Assembly (NCBI GenBank): GCA_048013815.1
Contig: CM106586.1
Location: 2,418,001 to 2,482,000, forward strand
Length of the DNA stretch: 64,000 nt
Direction: 5' to 3'
Source: Setoptus koraiensis
Taxonomy: Eukaryota > Arthropoda
In this document: piece by piece, positions 45,101-55,373 of the stretch
Layout of the letters: every line of letters starts with the position of its first letter
Position numbering within the stretch: position 1 is the stretch's first letter
Notes under the pieces: generated by a model
What the model saw: the letters and a program-made list of their open reading frames with translations, nothing else
Databases searched by the model: none
Told to the model about the DNA's origin: nothing
Position numbers and translations under genes: made by a program

Positions 45101-45923
45101 ATAATCATCACAAGTTTAGTCACGAGCATAATTAGAGCGCCACAAAATTTACACGTACCAGTACCACGCTGTCACTAATACGATTCTAATTTATGATAGA
45201 TTGTTGTCGTTTATCTTTATTTATTACACGCTAGCCGTTCAATGGCTGGACAGTCTCGATTGTCGTTGTCTCATCTTTGCACGAGACTTTATTTTGACAG
45301 GCCCCGTTCAAGAGCGAAACACTGACAACAAGAAAGATTAATCTTGACGGTGGCCTTAACGGTGGTAGCGGTTGATTTGCCTAATTGTGTTTAATTTAAG
45401 TTACTAGTTAATTAGTCTGGTCAACTAATAATAGTCGAGCGAGGTCATTAAACATATATTAGCAATGAAAATTCTCATCGGCAAAACGCAACCCAGTGCG
45501 CTTGTAAAAAGTCACCATTCAGTATTGGTTCATTTTCGAGATTTTACAATTGGTTGGACAGGTTTATTTCAGGTGGACGACTCCTTTCAATAGCGCTAAA
45601 AACAGAGATACCTGAATAGGAAACTTGGCTCGCTCCACAAGACAGCTCGTTGATGATACTGAAATATGATTATTGTAGTATTTTTTCGAAAAGCACGTTC
45701 GTCTGAGGTTGTAAGCAGACCATGAGCATGGAAATATTGTTACCTTGGCATTGTTAAACTCCAACTAACGCGCAGTGTATGTAACAATTACGATGACCAT
45801 TGTCCACTTTTTTGACCTTTGCTTGACTTTGAGATGATGATGGTTCTAGATGAAAATTTGCAACTTCTCTAAGTATCTACAATTCATGCCGATATCGTCA
45901 CTAAGATGATACCGTCAGTGGTT

Positions 45924-45950
45924 ATCTATTCTGATCAAGTCAGAATAGAT
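45924..45950. repeat. Perfect 11-bp inverted repeat, 5-nt loop
   Basis: The arm ATCTATTCTGA, spacer TCAAG, then the exact reverse complement of the arm. Confidence 0.8.
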
Positions 45951-46271
45951 GTCAGATGTGTTACGAGGGCCCGGAGAAGAGATTGATGCCAATTATAGCT
46001 GTCAGGTGTTTTGGTATGGACATTTGGTGTAGCCTATAATTAGGACTTACGCAAACCATTTGTATATTAGCTTCTTACGAGCAAGCATTGAGACCCTGTC
46101 TCGATTTCTCAGCAGAAGCGAGACAGAAAAGGTTGATATTTTAGTTTAACGGCACATCTCTCTGGTTGAACGTGTGTGTCAACTCTAGATTATTGAAGCA
46201 AACAAAGCAAGTGAATCTAGCAACCCTAAAGAGCCATCGTATTATCTCGTTATTATTTTCAATTGGTGGTC

Positions 46272-47168
46272 TCATGCAGATTTTTTATTCGTATTTGATC
46301 GGGGTTTTCTTTTTTGATTTGATTTTTGCTTAATGTGCATCAGCCCCTTCAGTCCAACCAATTTTCTAGGTTTGTGTTTTGCCACCTTCTTGCTTGGTTC
46401 TTGACCATTACTGGAAAGCTTGGTCTCATCCACAACATTGGTGACTCTAAGAGCACGATTTCTAAATCTGTGCTGGTCCAATTGCAGCGCCTTGTTCACT
46501 GTGGCTCGGTCTTTGAAACAAACAAATCCAAAGCCCTTGCCTAAGCCAGTGGTTTGATCACGGACAATACGAACACCGTCAATGGGGCCACATTTTTCGA
46601 AGTATGTATAAACTTCGTCATCCTTGGCATCAAATGGCAAATTGCCTATGAAGACGGACTTTTTTCTGCTCACTTTCACCTTATGTTTCTGTGATTTTGG
46701 CTTAGAGGCCCTATCCACTCTTATATGGTGTTCGTCAACTAATAGTCCATTTTTGGCTAGTGCATTTTTCATCGGAACATCATCTGGATTTGATTTGAAG
46801 ACGACATAGGCATTAAATGAGTCTATCCTACCGTGTATCTGTTTAGTTATTGATGCCACCCTCTTTGAAAGTTTCTTCTTGTCGGGCGCAACAGACCTTA
46901 TTCTCACTGACTCTATATCACCACAATCTCTGAAAAGTTTTCTTATAGTTCTAGTGGTCATTGTCTTTGGCAAATTGCCCACAAAAACAGTCCTGTTATT
47001 CTTTTCAACGTTGAACTTTGGTGGGCGCTTCAACTTTGTCGGGTTGCTGCGGGCTTCTCCAGTATCCTCATTGTCATCATCATCTTCATCCATGTTGTCC
47101 TCCTCTTCCTCTTCAAAATTGTCGCCCTCATCTTCCTCATAATCTGATGCAATTTTATTCCTAGTCAT
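46272..47168 (-). CDS. RBM34: RBM34 (nucleolar two-RRM protein, yeast Nop12 relative)
   Basis: A single-exon ORF of 298 aa. The N-terminus is strongly acidic (residues 10-38). RRM1 (about 59-155) has RNP2 VFVGNLP, an insert with LSKRVASITKQIHG as in vertebrate RBM34, then FNAYVVFK and HHIRVDRAS. RRM2 (about 170-247) has SVFIGNLPFDA, CGPIDGVRIVRDQTTGLGKG and RNP1 KGFGFVCF. The C-terminus is Lys/Arg-rich, consistent with nucleolar targeting. The yeast relative Nop12 acts in 5.8S/25S rRNA processing; the same role here is inference. An AATAAA occurs within the last coding codons, upstream of the stop, and no clear poly(A) signal lies just after it. Confidence 0.93.
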   Translation of the reverse strand: MTRNKIASDYEEDEGDNFEEEEEDNMDEDDDDNEDTGEARSNPTKLKRPPKFNVEKNNRTVFVGNLPKTMTTRTIRKLFRDCGDIESVRIRSVAPDKKKLSKRVASITKQIHGRIDSFNAYVVFKSNPDDVPMKNALAKNGLLVDEHHIRVDRASKPKSQKHKVKVSRKKSVFIGNLPFDAKDDEVYTYFEKCGPIDGVRIVRDQTTGLGKGFGFVCFKDRATVNKALQLDQHRFRNRALRVTNVVDETKLSSNGQEPSKKVAKHKPRKLVGLKGLMHIKQKSNQKRKPRSNTNKKSA

Positions 47169-47805
47169 TCTGATACAATGATATGATATAATATTAGATG
47201 ATAAGAGATGATATAAGCCGTTTTTCGATCAGTTTCGAGCAGTTTAGCTTTGCTGCATGGGGTGATTAATTATGGAAAAAAAAAACACGTTTTTGTGTTA
47301 TTGTCAATAGTGAAGCAGGTGCTTCGGGCGCGCGATTCAAATGCAATAATGTTACGTAATGAGTAACAAAAGACTTCACCAATAGTTTATACAGTTAGTT
47401 TAGAACGCCATTGTTTCATTATTATTAGATTCATTTTGCAACATCGATTGTTGGTGTTGGTAAGTTACATTCATTGATGGATTAGAACGGGATCCAATTC
47501 TCATTGGTTGACTTGTTGTGTTGCTCTGAATAAAATTAGGTGAAAAGGATGTATACTGAATGTTGTATTTATTTTTTGTTTGTTGGAAATGGACCTGTCG
47601 GTGCCTGATTCTGAGATGCCTGATATCTAGATATTGGCAGTCGCTGTCGCGACCTATGCTGATGTGTAGGGCACATTTCTAACAGGTTGATGAATTTGCC
47701 TCACTGGCCCAGCGGCATTATTAGTAGCGTAACCGATGGCCGCACCAAAAAATCAACCAATCAACCAACCAGAAACGAAAGATGGAGCGGGTAAACGATT
47801 ATCCA

Positions 47806-48270
47806 GGTCCGACTCAACTCGTCGAGATCTACAAGAGTAGACCCACCTGAAAATCTGAGAGTTAAAGTCACCTAGCTTACCTTGTGAGATAGGACTGGTA
47901 TTTTATATTAATACCTAAGTATTGTGTCGGAACCAGCTCAACTCGCCACAACCGCCCTTATCGATTCAAACTCTTTTCTCCTTTCTCGGAAACTGATCCA
48001 AATACGCAAACTGAAAGACTCTTTGACATCGGGAGCGGGTTGTTCGCCCACTACGCGACGAAATGATCTTCTACAAAATTTCGTTAGAAGCGAAAGTTTG
48101 CTCCACAACATTATGTCGATTTCTATAATCTCTAAATTGAAACTAAATGCAAACAAATCAACCGTTTCTTTCACTAACAAGCTAATCTAGGTGAACAAGA
48201 CTCGAAGATTTTTTTTATGTGTCTATTTTTGTAGATTTCGACGAGCTGAGTCAAACTCGAACAACCATTT
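47806..48270. mobile_element. Possible MITE-like remnant with degenerate terminal inverted repeats
   Basis: The block at 47806-47850, containing GACTCAACTCGTCGAGATCT, recurs in opposite orientation at about 48222-48262 (its complement reads GACTCAGCTCGTCGAAATCT). Together they bound a roughly 460-bp unit. A third, direct copy lies at 48467-48535 and also shares a downstream AAAAT-CTGAGAGTT tract with the first. No transposase or clear target-site duplication is visible, so the class is uncertain. Confidence 0.4.
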
Positions 48271-48466
48271 GAACCTGATTTGTTATTAGTTTTTGCAATA
48301 TTAAGGTTGATTCACTGGTTATTCTACTAAATACAAGATCAAGACTGTTATGTACAGGAGACCAGCTTGCTTTGGAGCCTTGACAGGTCGATGTGTCTGC
48401 TAAAGAATGCTTTTAGGCACAAAATCCAGAAGAGACCAGGATATTTCAAAAAGACAAAGTTGTTCG

Positions 48467-48535
48467 GGTCGACTCAGTTCGTCGAGATGTATAGAGATCG
48501 ACCCATTAGAAAATATCTGAGAGTTATGTTCTCTT
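48467..48535 (+). repeat. Solo copy of the repeat block of 47806
   Basis: GACTCAGTTCGTCGAGATGT and the following 45 bp align by eye with 47806-47875. It could be a solo terminal repeat of the same element. Confidence 0.5.
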
Positions 48536-48804
48536 AGGTTATATTTTAAAAGGGATAGCTCACTTCATAGGCTCTCTAGTTTCATTGGCAAATAGCACCA
48601 TAGAAAAAGAGCGAGTTGAAGCGGATGAGGTTTAGGTAATTTAATCCATTCTATCATCATCACAGTCGATGAATTGTAACTTTTGTTGTGCCGTAGTGTT
48701 AGAGTAATTTTAATCATGATGACGAAAATGATTGATTAGTTACTATGCATGCCTGTGCGTGTTTGTTACTCTTCTATGACAATTGTTATTGGTTCTTGTC
48801 GATG

Positions 48805-49942
48805 CTAGAAGAAATTGCTAACTTGCAAAATCGGCATAATATAAAATTTGGACTTTGGAGGCGACTCTGGGAAGCGTTCCAATTTTTTGCAATTCTCTAG
48901 CACTTTTGGCGACTCTAAATCTGGACAAAATGAGCCAGAGGCGTCGCCCATATTTGAGTCGACATATTGTGTCATAACATCGGTGTGCTCGACGCATTCA
49001 GGTTTGAGGGCCTCGAGAAATTCCTAGTACAATGGATTAGTGTAACGTTATAAGAAGGGTAATGATGGTATATTGAGTGGGATGGAAGAGAATTGTTAAT
49101 AGTTAGCCTTTTGAAATAATCAACAGTGCACTAAAGTCAGTCGATGTAATTGCCGGTAGTCGAGCTCACCTTCCTTATGGCCGCTATTGCACAACAGGCG
49201 TGTTGAACCTGCTGATCTCCTGTGATATTTTTAAACGTTTCTCCATTGGTCAGAATGGCCTCTGCCGACATTATTGCCTTTCTTTCTGCCTGTTTCAAAG
49301 AGTTCACTCGGTGTTTGTATAGACACTTTGAGGCACTCAAGATAGCCTTACTGAGGCCGTCGTCTGATGGTGACGATGAGCACACTTGCTTAACGAATTT
49401 CGCTCTAGTACCTAGAACAGCCGAGGCAACAACTTTTTGTACTTTTGTCAAGCATCTAATATACAAACGGAAACATTTAATGGCATCCTGATTTCTCTTG
49501 CATGACGCCTGTAGACTTGCCTGGTCTTTGGGCCAGGCAAAGTCACTGAGTAAAAAGCTATAGCCTTGAGAGACGCTGCATTCCTCCAAGACCTCCAAAT
49601 GTCGACTACAGTTAACCGGGCTAGTGATGATGGTATTCAGATTGAATGTTGACTTTGCTGGCGATGTGCTTGAGGCCCTAGTTCTAGTTGCAAAGCTGGT
49701 TGATATGGCCGTTGCAGCGAGACAGGCTAGAACTACTCATAAAGCAAGGTTTACATAAAAACAAAAAAAGAGAGGCATTTGCTAAATTGTGAATGATTTT
49801 TATGAAAAAAAAAACTGGCTCAAGTTGGTTAGTCGATATGAGATCTCCTATGGAGGGGCTTTTCGATTAAATTTTCTACTCAATCGGTGCTTATTTTTCA
49901 AAACTCACCCAGACAGACATAGTTAGAAAATATTGTTGTCAT
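48805..49942 (-). CDS. Secreted cysteine-containing protein, paralog 1
   Basis: Three exons on the minus strand: 49909-49942 (start), 49170-49735 and 48805-49023. Together 819 nt, 272 aa, with phases agreeing at both junctions. The spliced N-terminus (MTTIFSNYVCLVVLACLAAT) is a typical signal peptide. The mature part has an NC...EEC...CKR...CFRLYIRC...VC...KCLYKHRV...HACCA pattern of about a dozen cysteines. The last exon reads EFLEALKPECVEHTDVM and ends PILQVSNFF. It is a clear tandem paralog of the gene at 51960-53130. The helical, Cys-spaced layout vaguely resembles the 27-kDa haemolymph glycoprotein family (DUF1397), but this is not established. Function unknown; probably secreted. Confidence 0.8.
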
Positions 49943-50620
49943 GATGATGTGATTTTGTTTTCTGTCGGCTGATTGCTGTGACTTGAATGTTGCTCGGTCT
50001 ATGTAAGTTGAACAAGTCGTGATATTCAACCGACTATATTAATTCAGCCAAAGATTTTCACCGATTGCCGCTTGATTTGTTTTTTAGTTTTTTTGCCAGT
50101 GTTGTTGAATTCGTTGCTGTACCTGTTGTTGTTGTACCTGTTGTTGATGAGGTTGTCGACGAGTAATTAGCGGTGATTGGCGCAGTTGATCTGTAGTGGG
50201 GTGACACCACCAATGCGACGACTGTATTTGCTTGATTATGTACAAAAAATAATTTCACTTGAAAAACGGCAACCTATCAACACGACATAATCTTGATATA
50301 TCTATAAATATTTATTTTTGAGCACTGAAATTGTCGTATTTGTAAGTGTTTGAGCGAGAGTGTCTTTCATATGAGTTATTGATCTGTCTTTTCTTCATTC
50401 CCTTCGTCGTTTCGCGTCAACTGATCGTCATCACCGGGAGCGGTTGTGGTGGCAACGGCACCACTACTACCATCAAGCTACCATAGATGGGAGACATTTG
50501 GCTGGCTAGTTTACTATTGATGAACGAGGAAAGGGCAAGTAGTCTAGTCTCTAGACTGTTGCTAATAATGAGTAGTTCCTGTATAGTATTCTAACCTTGA
50601 AAAGAGAGACAGAGAAACAG

Positions 50621-50657
<37 letters not shown>

Positions 50658-51959
50658 AGACTTAATTGCCATCGGAGTAGTTGCCTACGATATAATGAAA
50701 GTGCCTGACATCATCACGCCAGTAACTATCTGACTTTTTGTTATTGATTACACAAATCATGACAAGATCATCCCAAAATAATCATCTGTAATCTGCTATC
50801 TCTGGGCAAATAACCAAGCAACAACTTTGCATCTTATTACCAACGCAGGCACTCGCTTTAGTTGTTAAATAAATATCTATATTTAAATATATATGTATCA
50901 CAATCAAGTTAATGTCCGCCATCGATGGTCCTAATGGCACGTTTAGCATTTGGCCACAGTTGTTTTCGTTGTTTTTGGACACTAACAAACTATAAGTATC
51001 AATTATTTTATGCTAATTTTTCCCCACACTAAAATCTCTTTCTTGCAGCTTTGCCGTCGGATGAGGAGGATACATCGCTCGCATCATCCTGTCATCTTGA
51101 TAACTTTATATAAAGCGACATAGAGCCATGTCCAACAATTATTTTCATGGTTATGTGCACAGGTATATTACTCACTGCCTATTATCATGGATATTAATAG
51201 GCATCATATTGGTATGATATCTTCTTATAGCGAGGCTGTCTCTCAATAAGTAAAAGTGTTGAGTCAGTCAAAATCTTCGACTGGTGACCTTTGACTATGG
51301 ATTTATGATGTAATCTATGGAGAGAGCCATAGGCAGCTATCGAATCATTCAGCATAAAAAATAGCAATCTGCGAAAAGCTCAATTTTGGGCAAGCATATA
51401 AATGTGATAATAATACTTCCAACATGCCGTTGGTTTCCGTCGACTGTCTAGCTAACAACTCACAACTTGTTGAGACGACAACACAGAATATGCGAGCTAT
51501 ACCTGACGGAGGGGACTAGCCCCTCTGAAAGGCTTGCTATGCACTGACGTAACACAAAAAAAGGTCGTTTCGATATAGCAAAAAGTCAGTTGGTAGTTAT
51601 TGGGTACTAGAGATTGCGAAGTGCAGGTATATTTTCTCATAAGCTTCGAGTATATTCGCTTTAAAACATTAAATCGCTTGTTAAGCTTGAGATGATACAT
51701 GAAAATTTGGCGGGTTAATTGGTTTTCCATAATTAAATATGTAGTATTTAACTAATTATAATTGAAGCTTGATCATCAGCTTACCGCTACAACACAAATG
51801 AATAAGATGTGCGAGGCACCCAAGCCTAAAGTAATCAGTTTGTCGCAGTAGTTGAATAGTAAAATTGTGCTTTTGTTATGAATGTATGACATAGTTGAAA
51901 AGTTCTTCAGAAATTGATAGATTCTAGTCTGTTGTCGTTCGATCCCGTGAACCCCTCTT
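49943..51959. other. Spacer between the secreted paralogs
   Basis: About 2 kb. It holds a Thr/Ser-rich frame at 50058-50258 (-) without an ATG, a (GA)n run at 50623-50654 and an exon-like stretch at 51049-51113 (+). No accepted gene. Confidence 0.4.
50623..50654. repeat. (GA)n microsatellite
   Basis: A pure GA run of about 32 bp. Confidence 0.95.
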
Positions 51960-53130
51960 CTATGCCTTCAGTAAATCGATGACTTGTAATATTGGACGCA
52001 CAAGGTACTTGGCCTTCAATTGTTTGGGTGAATCCAATTTGGGTAAATTGTCACAGTCTTTTGTGCTTGTTGATTCAAAATTTGGACAAATGAGGCCAAC
52101 GGTTTCGGCGAGATAAGAGTCAACCAGATCTCCAAGTGTTTGAGTGTGCTGAGCGCAAGCAGGCAGAGTGGCTTCCATAAACTCCTGTTACATTAATTAT
52201 TATAGTGATTGGTGATAAATCATGCGTCAGTTGTTGTAAGTGTCATTGGATTATTGAATTGTTGTGTAAGTATCAAAAGACAATGACGCTTGAAAGTAGT
52301 CGAATCAATTAATTACCTTTTTCACTTGGGCCACCGAACAACACGAATATTTCAACCTGTGGTCAAAACTCAACTTTGAGCTTGCTTGTACAATGGACTC
52401 CGAGAAGCGTATGGAATTCTCCTCAGCCTTCACTCCTTTCTCAGCAGAGAGGCCAGACTGAATAGGAAATAATGTGAGGACGAGAGCAACCGGTGGGTAT
52501 TTGTAAATGCTACTAGTATGAGTTGAGATGATCAGAATGTGATGAGAGCTGAATTAGGCCCTTCCTTCTCACCTTTTGCATGCATCTGTTAAGTTCTAAG
52601 AAGCGTTTGCTAACATCCGATGGTTTTTCGGCGCACAATTTCTTGTTGTATTTACTTCTATTGGTGATCATAGAGATAAGTATTCTTTCAGTCAACGGCG
52701 CCAAACATTTGGCGTAGATCTTCAAGCATCTGAAGCCGTCTGCTTGTCTTTTGCAGTCCTTCAGTAAGGCTTCGTGACTAGTCGGATAAAGGGCTTCTTG
52801 AAATCTAAATGAGAATCCCTGCATCAGGCCACACTCGTCGATAATATCAACTTTGTCCATAGTACAATTTGCTCTACCACTAGTTATGGTTTTAGTCAAA
52901 TTGAAAGTGGGACTGAGGCCCAAGCGTGACTGTGTCGCTCTGGATTCAGAGAGCACTGAATTGAAAAGAGAAACAGATCTTATGATTATTACATTTTCAA
53001 ATATTGTACCAGTTATCGAAAATGAATTGAATATTATTCTAGTTAAATTATTTATATCAGAACTGTTCTTACCTAGAATTGACATGAGACTTAATAGAGT
53101 CAACATTGTAAATTGTGATTGGCGAAACAT
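51960..53130 (-). CDS. Secreted cysteine-containing protein, paralog 2
   Basis: Four exons on the minus strand: 53073-53130 (start), 52573-52955, 52317-52457 and 51960-52184. Together 807 nt, 268 aa, all phases consistent. A signal peptide (MFRQSQFTMLTLLSLMSILV) precedes a mature part that aligns with paralog 1 block by block: FNLTKTIT versus FNLNTIIT, DECGLMQGFSF versus EECSVSQGYSF, CKRQADGFRCLKIYAKC versus CKRNQDAIKCFRLYIRC, KYSCCSVAQVKK-EFMEA versus HACCAIAAIRK-EFLEA, and PILQV near both C-termini. The first and last introns sit at the same places. An extra intron (52458-52572) splits the middle exon after CMQK, where paralog 1 is continuous. Function unknown; probably secreted. Confidence 0.82.
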
Positions 53131-54416
53131 TTTGTGTTTGGTCGTCTTTGTCGCTGTTTGACGCTTCGGAATTTGTGAAGAAATGAAAGTGACTGTTGTT
53201 AGTGCTGCTTTGTAAGTAAGTCGTTAAGTGAACTGAATTAAATAGATCTCTAGATAGCTCCTGTAACTGTGCTCGGTTGAAAAGATTGAAGTAATTGAAT
53301 GACTTCTTGATTGGCCGATTCTATTTATATACTAGCAACAACGAGCATAACTTGTTTGAACAACAACAACAACAACAAATTGCACTTGTTTCGGCTGTCC
53401 CACTCTTGTCTCACCTCTCACCTCTTGGGTTCAGAGTATTTTTTCCTCCCCATCGCAGAGTCGTAATCACATGGGACAACACATCACATGCGACAAGATA
53501 CCGTCTAACATAAACCAAGATCAAGGGGGAGAGTGAACGAGTATCATCTCATGATTAGTATAAGACTTACTAGACGATGAAAAGGACCGCCCAGTTAATT
53601 AATTGTTTGTTTGGATTGGAAGTGATGATGTTTGTTTGCTGTCGCTATGTTAGACAACTATAACTCATGTCTGTTTGTTTCTATATGCGTGCGTGATCTT
53701 CCGTCTCTGAAGGAGATTATCGCCAGTGAATGACGGAGAAGTGGGAAAAAAATTAATAAAGATGTCGCTCATTCGACATGATCTCTCCCCCACGACAGGT
53801 TGATTGTCATAAACACAGTTGCTGACATTTGCCAGTATCGATAATCACCAACAATGCTTTCGCCTAGCCAACCTTACGAGCTTTGCACATGCAAATAAAA
53901 GACAAAATGTTTGGGCTGTCATGTAGTCACAACAATAATAAAGCTTGACTATATTAGCTTGTTAATATCATTAAAACGTTGATGCAGCTGTTGTAGACAT
54001 ACGGCGTTTGGACGTTTTCCATCTATAGATTCATGAAGAAATTTCTTGAATATAAATAAGCAGTAATTATCGAATCAATAACAACAGGTCAACAAACAAT
54101 TAACTAACTAACCATTGAACGTGACTGTCTCTTTCCCTCATTGTGTACACAAATGGTAACTAGAAAGCAAATAATAAGCAACTGTTATATTATGCACGCA
54201 ATCATTTGAGCTACACATGTATTGATTTGATCAGCCTATAGACTATTCCATAGCCAGATTGTCCATAGAGAATGTCCTTGATGTATCATTGATTGTCTAT
54301 TATACCGTGTGAACTGCTGACTAGCTGCGAGAGCTTATCGCAACCACACTCACGTATGAGATTCAAAATCAAATTTAGATCTCTAGAATGTCTACATAAT
54401 TTCATTTTGTTATTTT
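53131..54416. other. Intergenic region upstream of paralog 2
   Basis: Contains the TATA-like box, a short (CAA)n run at about 53362-53378 and otherwise no recognised gene or RNA. Confidence 0.45.
53321..53331 (-). promoter_or_regulatory. Possible TATA box of secreted paralog 2
   Basis: The minus strand reads TATATAAATAG about 190 bp upstream of the ATG at 53130. Transcription starting about 30 bp downstream would give a leader of roughly 160 nt. The spacing is plausible but unproven. Confidence 0.4.
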
Positions 54417-55056
54417 TTAAACCCTCTTGATAGAGTATGTCGCTTGAGGACATGAGCGACCAATGAAGATCAAAAACTTTCTCAGGTGTTCTCCCTCATT
54501 TCTTAGCATGCATTGCAACAATTGTGAAAGCCAGTTAGTGACAGGCACAAATCCGTGATATTCCCCGACAGTTTTAGCTAACTGGGAACGTTCATCGTCG
54601 AAAGATAACAACCAAAGCCAAGTTAACTAGGAACTTGCGCGATTTTGGTCCAGTCTGATGTCGGCAGGCTCCAGATCCGCCATGAATCAGATTTGAATTG
54701 TTAACATCTATGTTTGTCTCTTGTATAGAGCGTCCCTAAATGTGTTCGAACATCAAAGCTGCTCGTTGACACAGATTGTGGTTTTTACCAAGATAGCGCA
54801 ATAATACTGGACGAATCTGTATAGGAGGCTGACATAGAGACACTGCCTCCATAAATGTACCGGTAGCACTAGGATGACATTCAATCTGTTTAACATGACT
54901 TCCGCTGCACAAAAATGGTACTATTTCTCTGCCGAGAAGAGTCGTCTGCGAATCGTTCAATACTTTCCAGATCTTTGGAAACATCTGTATCCAAATATCA
55001 TGAGCCAATTGTGAGTCAGTGACATGTCTGAGCCTTAGATTGGAGTAGACTACCAG
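54417..55056 (-). pseudogene. TRRAP: TRRAP pseudogene, two distant pieces joined by an internal deletion
   Basis: TRRAP/Tra1 is the large pseudokinase scaffold of SAGA and NuA4-type acetyltransferase complexes. Piece 1 (about 55056-54739) reads VTDSQLAHDIWIQMFPKIW...EIVPFLCSGSH...HPSATGTFMEA...PPIQIRPVLLRYLGKNHNL...ALMFEHI, then a stop. It matches the start of the TRRAP FAT region (human QLAHNLWVQLFPRLWKIL...FLCSGSHQVQ...IPIRPCVLKYLGKTHNLW). Piece 2 (about 54620-54417) reads TWLWLLSFDDERSQLAKTVG...NWLSQLLQCMLRNEGEHL...GRSCPQATYS, matching human VLWLLSFDDDKNTLADAVD...WIPQLLTCLV...GRVYPQAVYF. In TRRAP these lie roughly 600 residues apart; here only about 120 bp separate them. It is a broken, internally deleted duplicate; the intact gene is not in this window. 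Confidence 0.82.
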
Positions 55057-55373
55057 TGTTGATCTGTTTCACATCGTCGTCAACGCATTGTCGTATATTG
55101 TAGAGCTCATTAGAGACAATTAGCCAGTTATCATTTTGCATCAATTCCAATCACAATTAACATGAGATAAAATAAAATAATTCTAGAACCATTCAAATCA
55201 GCGCGCCGAAATTGCACACGCGCAATTTCTTGCGCATTGTACAATGAAATTGCATGTCAGTTCATTTCATCATCCTATCGGATTCTTTTTCATTATAATA
55301 AAAAATAAATAAGTGATTTGCTTGTATTAATTTATTTATCTGTACTATTTGTATTAATTATATAACCAACACA
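55057..55373. other. Promoter region of the SUMO-SmD1 gene
   Basis: AT-rich, with runs such as AATAAAAAATAAATAAG near 55297-55313. It presumably contains the promoter and leader of the fusion gene. No clear TATA box can be separated from the AT background. Confidence 0.35.

Larger units (their letters stand above)
34754..46271. other. Long gene-free region upstream of the GALNT gene
   Basis: About 11.5 kb without a convincing gene. It holds AT-rich parts with ATT/CAT repeats (35500-37500), a GC-richer part at about 37830-42150 dense in TGGCCA words and overlapping chance ORFs, several short near-perfect hairpins (38091, 39933, 40866, 42080, 45924), TG/CA microsatellites (40586-40615, 42280-42304) and a 10-bp tandem repeat (41591-41660). 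It could hold distal regulatory DNA or untranslated exons; the sequence alone does not show which. Confidence 0.5.
47169..48804. other. Intergenic region with a degenerate inverted-repeat element
   Basis: Holds the RBM34 upstream DNA and three related sequence blocks listed separately. An 88-codon frame at 47924-48190 (+), lacking an ATG start at its head, was not accepted as a gene. Confidence 0.45.

Noticed and set aside
47924-48190. 88-codon plus-strand frame inside the inverted-repeat unit
   Set aside because: No ATG at the start, no domain, and it overlaps an equally long frame on the other strand.
50058-50258. Thr/Ser-rich minus-strand frame between the secreted paralogs
   Set aside because: It begins at GTG rather than ATG and no convincing first exon could be joined. 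It does not show the paralog cysteine pattern.
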